Positions 14,555 to 21,877 of a DNA stretch of 48,126 bases are shown one piece after another. A program made the position numbers and the translations under genes. How positions within the stretch are numbered: the stretch's first letter is position 1; each line of letters opens with the position of its first letter. The stretch is from the NCBI GenBank assembly GCA_003353955.1, contig PIVJ01000012.1, positions 1 through 48,126 of the forward strand. Direction: 5' to 3'. The DNA is from Bacteroidota bacterium (GTDB taxonomy: Bacteria > Bacteroidota > Bacteroidia > Bacteroidales > GCA-2711565). The notes beneath the pieces were generated by a model, which saw only the letters and a program-made list of their open reading frames with translations, made no database searches and had not been told where the DNA came from.

Positions 14555-17194
14555 TTAGCTTACTTCTTCAAATCGGCCTTGAAAAAATCTTAAGTATTGA
14601 GGCTCGTATGTAAACCTAAGTCCTTTGATGCACTCTCGTTTCCTATACAATTTGATGATGCTTTCTGCAACCAAATCCATATGGGCGTTGGTATATGCTC
14701 TACGAGGAATTGTTAATCGTACCAACTCAAGAGAGGGCTTGTAATTTTCACCATTTGGTTTTCTTCCTTTGGAAACATTTCCTCTCTCCATAGCTCTTAC
14801 ACCTGAGTCAATATATAGGGCAGTGGCTAATGCTTGGGCAGGATATTCATCCTGATCCAGATGCGATAAAAACTGCTTGGCATCCAAAAACACGGCATGT
14901 GAACCAATTGGCACAACGATGGGTACACCGGCTGATAGTAGTCGCTCTCCAAGATATTGAGTTTGCTCTACTCGATTTCGTATGTATTTATAATCAAGCA
15001 TTTCTTCAACGCCTTGTGCATGAACAGCCAAATCACCTGCAGAGAGCCCCCCTGTTGTAATTGAGCCTTCATAAGTTCGAAGCATCTCTTGTGCCTGGAC
15101 GAAGAAATCTTCATCATCTTTAATCCCTAAAAACCCACCAATATTTACCATATAATCCTTTTTGCTGGAAGTAGTACAACCATGACCATAGCTAAATAGT
15201 TCATGAATAATATCCTGAATAGAAGTATTCTTATAATCGGGATCATATTTCTTGATCATATAGGCATTTTCCACTGCACGAGTTGCATCCCACATTAAAT
15301 AAATATCGTTTTCCTCACAATAGTTGTAAATCTCTTTAGCATTTTCCATATGCACAGGTTGACCACCGGCCAGATTAACACTTAGTTCAAAGCTTATGTA
15401 AGGAATTTTATCAGCACCATGTTCATCAACAATCTTCTTAATTTTATTGATGTCGATATTTCCTTTCCACCTGAAATTACTAGTCGGGTCATGAGCTTCA
15501 TCACAAATTACATCCACGAAAGTTCCACCTGCCATTTCCTGATGAAGTTTGGTAGTAGTGAAATACATATTACCCGGTACAAATCCATCCTTAATCAGGC
15601 ATTGCGACATAATATGTTCGGCAGCTCTTCCCTGATGTGTTGGGATAATATATTTATAGCCGGTGACTTCTTGCAGATTCTCAATTAAATCAAAATAATT
15701 CTCACTTGATGCTTGTGTTTCAACACTATTTAAGTAGCAAGCCCATTGATCTGTGCTTTGGGCAGTAGTCCCTGAATCCGTTAGGAAATCAATTGCCACA
15801 TGTTTTGATTGTAATAAGAAAGTATTAAATCCGGCTTCTTTTGCGTATTCAAGTCTTTCGTCTTTTGTAGTTTCTCCATTGTATTCAAATTGTTGAATTG
15901 TAAATGGTTCGGTAGAAAAATTAAATTCATTCAGAATAGGCCGCTTCCATTTAAAGAAGGCTTCATCACTCCATTTAGCATCGTTCTCTAAAGTCAACCC
16001 GGTAATTTTTTCTCTTTCATCAAATAACTCATTCAATAAAATAGCAATTTCACTCAATTGATCATTGGTAAGAGCCAATCGGGGAATTTGCAAAGGCAAG
16101 ATTGTTGAACCTGATTTCCCTTCTAAGAATACCCTTACGCCTGATTTTAAATAGATAGCTGCAGCAAGTGTTTCAGCTGCATTTTCAGTATTTGAGAGAA
16201 ACTCATTCGCCTTAATATAGATTCCATCGGCTCCCATATAAAAAGGAATATCCCTAAGTTGAGACACAAGCTTTTCAGTTTGAGAATATATCCAATTTAC
16301 CTGCTTTTCAAATACCATTTCTTTGATACCTCTTGCAAAGACTTCCATCGTACGGCCTGCCATTCCTCCATACGTATGTAAGCCTTCATAAACTACCACT
16401 TCATTCATATATTTATCATACAATGTATCATTGTTGGTGGCAATCAATCCTCCGGCATTACATCTTGGGTCCTGGCCTGCATCAATTACGAATACGTGTG
16501 CAGTTGAGGCAATTTCATATACGATTTCAGCGAGTGTTTTATTTTCGTGTCCAGCTTCATTTTTTCGAATGTAATTTGCTGATTCAACAATGTATGAACC
16601 ATTAACCACCAAATGAATATTTTTACTATCTGCAACTTTTTGCAAGTCTTTCAGATTATTTAAAGAGACTGGTTTGAAACCATCTGCATACAACTCGATG
16701 TAGATAAAAGGAGTATTTTTGTCCTCTTCTAATTTACTCTTCAGCGCATCAATATTTATATTTCCACTAAATTCTGAATTGCTGGATTCAAAGATGAATA
16801 CTTCAGCTTCTCTGTCACGAATAATTTCACCCGGTTTATCTGAATTTGAATAAATGATGTCATTCTTATTCACCATGGTGGTTGAAATTAATTTGTTAGA
16901 ACCACGCAAATTATGTGTTGGGCATACGTTTTTATGGCCGAATATTTTTTTCGTAATATCCACCAGGTGTTCAAAGTTTCTACTTCCGGCATAGGTTTCA
17001 TCACCAATAAACAATCCTGAGAATTGATCCTGGCTGACAGCACTTGTTCCCTGACTGGTCATATCAAAAGTTACCAGGGAAGATGGGATGTGAAAAGTAT
17101 TATAATCTGCTTCCATCAATGCGTCAATTCGTTCCTGATAATTGGTGAAAACTAAATTTCTAACTGTTTTAAGTTTATAAGGTTCTGCTAACAT
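14555..17194 (-). CDS. Tandem-fused tyrosine phenol-lyase/tryptophanase-like protein with an inactive N-terminal half
   Basis: 879 residues, twice the family length (about 456). Both halves belong to the beta-eliminating lyases (PLP fold type I). The C-terminal half (about 426-879) resembles tyrosine phenol-lyase: PTHQGRAAEH (518-527), YFTTTKLHQE, DATRAVENAY (Asp636, Arg639), SSKKDYMVNIGG (Lys679 as Schiff base), GVRAMERG (Arg804, TPL Arg381), VRLTIPRR (Arg826) and RFFQGRF. The N-terminal half keeps the fold but reads PTHNLRG, NGSYIVES, DAGQDPRCNAGG (Gly240-Gln241 for Lys-Lys), LEG and LPLQIPRL, so its own PLP site is lost. It retains GDETYAGSRNF (Tyr68) and EGLHTYGG (Tyr275). At these points the C-half has VETQASSENY (Gln494) and EGSITTGG. 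The expected product is pyruvate and ammonia plus a leaving group; the substrate is unproven. Confidence 0.9.
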   Translation of the reverse strand: MLAEPYKLKTVRNLVFTNYQERIDALMEADYNTFHIPSSLVTFDMTSQGTSAVSQDQFSGLFIGDETYAGSRNFEHLVDITKKIFGHKNVCPTHNLRGSNKLISTTMVNKNDIIYSNSDKPGEIIRDREAEVFIFESSNSEFSGNINIDALKSKLEEDKNTPFIYIELYADGFKPVSLNNLKDLQKVADSKNIHLVVNGSYIVESANYIRKNEAGHENKTLAEIVYEIASTAHVFVIDAGQDPRCNAGGLIATNNDTLYDKYMNEVVVYEGLHTYGGMAGRTMEVFARGIKEMVFEKQVNWIYSQTEKLVSQLRDIPFYMGADGIYIKANEFLSNTENAAETLAAAIYLKSGVRVFLEGKSGSTILPLQIPRLALTNDQLSEIAILLNELFDEREKITGLTLENDAKWSDEAFFKWKRPILNEFNFSTEPFTIQQFEYNGETTKDERLEYAKEAGFNTFLLQSKHVAIDFLTDSGTTAQSTDQWACYLNSVETQASSENYFDLIENLQEVTGYKYIIPTHQGRAAEHIMSQCLIKDGFVPGNMYFTTTKLHQEMAGGTFVDVICDEAHDPTSNFRWKGNIDINKIKKIVDEHGADKIPYISFELSVNLAGGQPVHMENAKEIYNYCEENDIYLMWDATRAVENAYMIKKYDPDYKNTSIQDIIHELFSYGHGCTTSSKKDYMVNIGGFLGIKDDEDFFVQAQEMLRTYEGSITTGGLSAGDLAVHAQGVEEMLDYKYIRNRVEQTQYLGERLLSAGVPIVVPIGSHAVFLDAKQFLSHLDQDEYPAQALATALYIDSGVRAMERGNVSKGRKPNGENYKPSLELVRLTIPRRAYTNAHMDLVAESIIKLYRKRECIKGLRFTYEPQYLRFFQGRFEEVS

Positions 17195-17440
17195 GTTACA
17201 TTATATTTTATATGATTTTGTAATTTTTTAGAATTTGTTTAATGCATAGTATCCTGAGTTTATTTCAGGACCAAAGAATTTAAGCGTTGAAAATACTGAA
17301 ACAACTCCAGCATAACAACCAATATATTTGAACAGAACGTTCGTTTATGGATAGTAGTATAATACCAGAAAGAGAATCATCTCAAACTTCCAGTTGTATG
17401 TAAGCTCGGTTTTTTTCATCGATTAACACAAATTATTTAA

Positions 17441-18778
17441 TTAATCAGAACTTAAAGGATAGTCCTTATTAAACTGATTAATCCGTTCCTCTAAGATCTG
17501 AAACTGATCTCTATGAATAAGCGATACACAAATCCGCAAGCCTTCTTTTCTTTCACTTCTTGTGATAACTAATGTGATTGCACTAATTCCATAGTAAAGT
17601 AATCGTTCCAGTAATTCTTCCCCACCCATATTCGGATAAGAAATGGTAAAATAAAATCCATCCGCTATATGGACAGCATCGTCTTTATCGTATACTATTT
17701 TGAAACCGTTATCTACAAATATTTTTTTTACAATCCGAGCCTTTTTACCATATTCGATAACGTCATCTCTAAAGTTGTATTCTCCATTATTTAAGGCTTT
17801 TAGCATAGCCATTAATCCATACTGTGCTGCATGGCTGACACCTGCACTTAAAGCATAAATTGTTCCAAACAATATTGAATATCCGAAGAGGTCTGTTGAG
17901 AAGAATCTTTTAAGAGCAGGTTTTCTGAGTTTTTGAAGCTTGTTGGAAATAACCATCATTCCAAGTCTCGGTCCGGGATAACTAAAAATTTTTGATCCGG
18001 AAATAAATAAAATATAATTTTCAGTGTAATTCGCCACTGTAGGTTGATAGGGTGGAACTCCCGGTACAGAATAATTTTCCCTGAAGTCCATTCCGAAATA
18101 GGCAAGATCTTCAAGTATAATTACGTCATATTTATTAGATAAGTCTCCGATAATTTCTAATTCTTTTTCTGTAAAACAAATCCAGGAGGGATTGTTCGGA
18201 TTAGAATAAAGTATAGAGTGAATATGACCTTTCGATAAATGCGATTCTAATTTATCTCTCAATTTATCCCCACGAAAACTATAAACATCAAATGACTCAA
18301 CTTTTTTTCCTAAAATGTCAAGTTGTTGTTTATGTAAGGGAAATCCGGGGTCGATAAATAAAACAGTATCTCTGTCTTCCCACATATTATCGATCGTTAT
18401 AAATGAGGCCATGCTTCCTTGAAGGCTGCCGGCTGTGGGAATACATCCTTCAATATCAACCTCCTGATTAAGGAATAATTTAACAAATCTTGAGATTTCA
18501 TGTTTAAATTCAGTAACTCCTTCAAGCATAGGATATTTTGAATTTACACCTCTTTTGATGGCTTCAATCTCAGCATCCATTCCAATTTTTGGTGTTCTTA
18601 GACCAGGTATTCCAATTTCCATCCGGGCAAACTTATCTCCTGTTGCTTCTTCAATTTGATTCACCAATCGAACTATTTCCCTAATGGTTGCTTTTCCTAC
18701 ATCTTGCAAGCCACTTTCTTTAATCTTTAATTGAACCGTTTTAAAATCAATGGGTGTTTGTTTAGTGCTAAAGTTCAT
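17441..18778 (-). CDS. PLP-dependent aminotransferase, class I/II fold
   Basis: 445 residues of fold-type I aminotransferase: PTAGSLQGSMASFI (PLP phosphate region), SNPNNPSWICFTEKE (asparagine of the NPxNP motif), ILEDLAYFGMDF (aspartate and tyrosine for the PLP ring), ISGSKIFSYPGPRLGMM (Schiff-base lysine in GSK) and EGLRICVSL (carboxylate-binding arginine) near the end. The substrate is not evident; the family includes valine-pyruvate and aromatic transaminases. It follows the acyl-CoA synthetase by 30 bases and precedes the fused lyase by about 250, all on the minus strand, so a role in the same amino-acid pathway is likely. Confidence 0.85.
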   Translation of the reverse strand: MNFSTKQTPIDFKTVQLKIKESGLQDVGKATIREIVRLVNQIEEATGDKFARMEIGIPGLRTPKIGMDAEIEAIKRGVNSKYPMLEGVTEFKHEISRFVKLFLNQEVDIEGCIPTAGSLQGSMASFITIDNMWEDRDTVLFIDPGFPLHKQQLDILGKKVESFDVYSFRGDKLRDKLESHLSKGHIHSILYSNPNNPSWICFTEKELEIIGDLSNKYDVIILEDLAYFGMDFRENYSVPGVPPYQPTVANYTENYILFISGSKIFSYPGPRLGMMVISNKLQKLRKPALKRFFSTDLFGYSILFGTIYALSAGVSHAAQYGLMAMLKALNNGEYNFRDDVIEYGKKARIVKKIFVDNGFKIVYDKDDAVHIADGFYFTISYPNMGGEELLERLLYYGISAITLVITRSERKEGLRICVSLIHRDQFQILEERINQFNKDYPLSSD

Positions 18779-18808
18779 ATTTAAATTTTATTGAGTATTT
18801 TAAGATGA

Positions 18809-20878
18809 TTAGTTGGGCTTATTTTTTTCAATTCTGATTCTTGCATCAACAACCGTTAGGCTATCCTGTTTTCCAAATAATGGATTTAAGTCCATCTCAA
18901 CTATTTCCGGAGCAATTTCAACCAAGAGGGCAACCCTAACTATTACCTCAACAAAAAGGTCTTCACTAACCGCTTCTTGATTTCTAATCCCTTTAATAAT
19001 TTCGTATCCCTTCAATCCCTTGATCATTTTTAACGCTTCAGGTTTATTGATAGGTGTTAATCCGCTTGCTATGTCTTTCAACACTTCAACAAATATTCCT
19101 CCCAATCCGCATAAAACGATATGACCAAATTCTTCTTCATGTTTTGCACCGATAAAAATTTCCGTTCCTGTATACATCGGATACATCAAAACAGCGTAAG
19201 TGTCTTTAATTTGCTTCAGTCGATTGAATTCTTTTAAAACTGTTTCTTCATCGTCAATATTTAAGACAACACCCCCAACATCTGATTTATGGATCGGGCC
19301 AACTACCTTCATTACCAAAGGATATCCAATTTTATTTGCAAAATTTACAGCTTCATTTTCTGTGTTGAGAAGCTTGTTTTGTGAGCGTGAAATACCACAA
19401 GCATCCAATATGCCGTTTATACTCTCAGGCGGGAGGTATCCATCCTTTGAAGCACTGATAATTTCCCTGATCCTTTTTTGGTCAATATTGGGGAACTCAA
19501 GATATTTAGCAGCTGGTTTTGGTGTTTGATAGACTTTAGCCAGTGCATTTCCCAGCGCCACTTCATCCGTGAAATGGACCCTTCCTTTTGAACGAAATTC
19601 TTCCATCTCTTTTGCAGCAGTTAGGGTAGAAGGTAAAACCGGGTAAATAGGTTTCTTACAGGTATTCATCTTCTCGTTCAATACTTCATAAACATCATCA
19701 ATGGTTACTAGACCCGGCGTACCAAATATGACAACCATCGCATCAATATGATTAAATTTCTGATCAACATAATCGATGATGCTTTCTAATTGTTCTGCTG
19801 TTCCGGTTGCCAGAAAATCAATTGGATTATTTACAGATGAGCCCGGGTGCAATAGTTTCAATAATTCAATCGCATCCAGTCCTTCAATACCGGGAACTTT
19901 CAATCCTTTTTTTGATAATTCATCCGTAAGCATTACTGCTGGCCCTCCGGCATGCGTAATAATGGCAATATTCTTTCCGTTCAATTCTTTATTCATGAAT
20001 ACGGTTGCAACACTTATCAACTCTTCACGGCCGTAACATCTCACTATTCCTGCCTTTTTTAAAAGTGCTTCAACCATTAAATCAGGACTTGCCAACGCAC
20101 CTGTATGAGAGGATGCAGCTCTACTACCGGCTTCGGTACTTCCGGCCTTTATTGCCGCAATTTTACACCCTTTCTTAATTAATGAGGATGCATGTTTGAG
20201 GAGTAATTCCGGCTTGGCAATATTTTCTATATAAAGTAACTTTACCTTAGAACTAGTGGCAGGATCAAAAGATTCGTCAAGATGCTCAAGGATTTCTTCC
20301 ACACCCAATTGGGGGCTGTTGCCAACAGAAAAAACACTGGAAAATGTTAATCCTTTCGGTAGGGCTGATTCTAAAATAAAGCATGCAGTGGCTCCTGATC
20401 CGGAAATAAAATCACATCCTTTTGCATCAAGTTTAGGGATCGGCTCAGTGAATACACCATGATAATCTGGAAGCATGACTCCAATGCAATTCGGCCCGAT
20501 TAAACTTCCATTAATACTATTAATAATTTTAACTATTTCACGTTCAAGCTTCCTGCCTTCATCGTTTAATTCACTAAATCCGGCTGACAGAATAATAAAT
20601 GCCTTCGTAGCTTTTTGCAGTGCTAATACTTTTACAGTTTCTAAGATGTATGGGGCAGCAATCGCAATAATAGCGAGTTCAGTTTTAGGCAAATCATCAA
20701 CCGCTTGAAAACTTAAAATACCTTGAACCGACTTTTCTTTAGGGTTTACAACAAAAAGGTCTCCTTTATATTGACCGTCCAATATATTCTTTAATATTTT
20801 ACCACCGGGCTTGTGGATATTATTCGAACCCCCAATAACCACAATGCTTTTCGGGCTGATGAGTTCTTTTGTAATCAT
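18809..20878 (-). CDS. ADP-forming acyl-CoA synthetase (acetate-CoA ligase family), alpha-beta fusion
   Basis: 689 residues with both subunits of the NDP-forming ligase in one chain. The CoA-binding Rossmann domain (SIVVIGGSNNIHKPGGKILK) comes first. Ligase domains follow with LIGPNCIGVM, FISGSGATACF, VFSVGNSPQLGVEE and the phospho-histidine loop SRAASSHTGALASPD (His258). An ATP-grasp beta part starts near 470, with YPLVMKVVGPIHKSDVGGV and EVLKDIASGLTPINK. The enzyme turns acyl-CoA, ADP and phosphate into acid, CoA and ATP, or the reverse; archaeal and fermenting-bacterial homologues use acetyl-, aryl- or branched acyl-CoA from amino acids. It heads the minus-strand block with the aminotransferase and the fused lyase. 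The ATG at 20878 fits the family start. Confidence 0.9.
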   Translation of the reverse strand: MITKELISPKSIVVIGGSNNIHKPGGKILKNILDGQYKGDLFVVNPKEKSVQGILSFQAVDDLPKTELAIIAIAAPYILETVKVLALQKATKAFIILSAGFSELNDEGRKLEREIVKIINSINGSLIGPNCIGVMLPDYHGVFTEPIPKLDAKGCDFISGSGATACFILESALPKGLTFSSVFSVGNSPQLGVEEILEHLDESFDPATSSKVKLLYIENIAKPELLLKHASSLIKKGCKIAAIKAGSTEAGSRAASSHTGALASPDLMVEALLKKAGIVRCYGREELISVATVFMNKELNGKNIAIITHAGGPAVMLTDELSKKGLKVPGIEGLDAIELLKLLHPGSSVNNPIDFLATGTAEQLESIIDYVDQKFNHIDAMVVIFGTPGLVTIDDVYEVLNEKMNTCKKPIYPVLPSTLTAAKEMEEFRSKGRVHFTDEVALGNALAKVYQTPKPAAKYLEFPNIDQKRIREIISASKDGYLPPESINGILDACGISRSQNKLLNTENEAVNFANKIGYPLVMKVVGPIHKSDVGGVVLNIDDEETVLKEFNRLKQIKDTYAVLMYPMYTGTEIFIGAKHEEEFGHIVLCGLGGIFVEVLKDIASGLTPINKPEALKMIKGLKGYEIIKGIRNQEAVSEDLFVEVIVRVALLVEIAPEIVEMDLNPLFGKQDSLTVVDARIRIEKNKPN

Positions 20879-21214
20879 ACGATAATTTTTATTATGTTAC
20901 TAAATAATATTTATACTAATAAACGGCACATTAGATTAATATATGATTGAATGAAATTGAATCTTGGGTGTGTTTACGAAATTACTCTTGATAGCAAAAC
21001 AAATTTCATTCAGCTATGCAGATTAATCTTGCCAGGTAGTATGATAAGGAATCTGTATGCTTATACAAAATATGTTTTTTGAATAAGAAGGGGTAACTGA
21101 ATTTATGTGAATGTTCATGTTCATCATTCCGAATTCGCTATTTTAATAACGTATTACAAAAATAGGTAAAATTATTTTGGTGAAACGAATTTCCGGTAAT
21201 TACTTTGTTTCCTG
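20879..21214 (-). promoter_or_regulatory. Long leader region of the acyl-CoA synthetase block, with -7 element at 21164-21157
   Basis: On the minus strand TATTTTTG (21164-21157) matches the -7 consensus and is followed by TAATAC; a -33 box is not clear. Transcription from it would give a leader of about 270 bases. Within the leader, AATTTCATTCA (21002-21012) and TGAATGAAATT (20948-20958) form a perfect 11-bp inverted repeat 43 bases apart. No open frame of note is present. I do not recognise a riboswitch. Confidence 0.35.
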
Positions 21215-21793
21215 TTATTCAATCAATTTTGAATATTCTTTAATGTCCTTATCTTCAAGAACCAAGGCGTATGAACCTTTTAAACACACATTGATCATTG
21301 CCTTGCAAAATTCGGTACTGTTGATAATAAATGCAGGGAATAGCAAGTTCAGTAGTGGATAGATCGGCCAAAGGATTTTAGTAAGAAAACTTGAGTGTTT
21401 GATCCTTTTTTCAGGAAATATCAATGCAGGCCTGAAGTAATATTGTGACTTGAGATTCATTATAGATAAAGAATGTTTTGCCTCACCTTTTATTCTGCCC
21501 CACATTAGTTTACTCTTCATTGTCTCGTCAGCACCCGCACCTGAAAGAAAGCAGAATGTTATTTCCGGATTTAACCTTAGTAATGTTTCGGCTACAGCAA
21601 TGGTGAAATCGTGGGTTATTTTATGATAAGCTGCATCATCGCTAACTTGTAATTGGGAAACCCCAAGGCAGTAAAAGCATGCATCCAATCCAGCCATGTT
21701 GGATTTTATTGCAGAAAAATTAAGAAAATCTTGATGGATAATCTCAGTTACCTTTTCATGCCTGATGTTCGTACTTCTCCTGCTTACTAATAA
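21215..21793 (-). pseudogene. NAD(P)-binding epimerase-like protein lacking its N-terminus
   Basis: The frame is open from 21793 and reads LLVSRRSTNIRHEKVTEIIH, DACFYCLGVSQLQVSD, CFLSGAGADETMKSKLMWGR, IKGEAKHSL and YYFRPALIFPEKRI. These are the middle and C-terminal parts of the small NAD(P)H-binding epimerase/SDR-like family (about 215-220 residues). The first beta strand and the GATGxxG dinucleotide loop, some 35 residues, are missing: a TGA at 21796 closes the frame and no GATG motif is found upstream. A start at 21697 is possible but would lie within the fold. The break lies next to the promoter region of the TonB receptor. Confidence 0.75.
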
Positions 21794-21826
21794 TCAGAAT
21801 GTACTAAGACAATTAAAAATTATTGC

Positions 21827-21834
21827 TAACTTGC
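21827..21834 (+). promoter_or_regulatory. Possible -7 element for the TonB receptor
   Basis: TAACTTGC resembles the TAnnTTTG box and is placed 43 bases before the receptor ATG at 21878. No -33 TTTG is visible, so support is weak. Confidence 0.3.
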
Positions 21835-21877
21835 ACACTGATTAGTTACCATATATTAATAAACTAAAAAAAAAACT

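Noticed and set aside
17195-17440. Possible separate promoter for the fused lyase in the gap after the aminotransferase
   Set aside because: No TAnnTTTG box is found on the minus strand there. The gap may be leader or simply spacing inside the operon.
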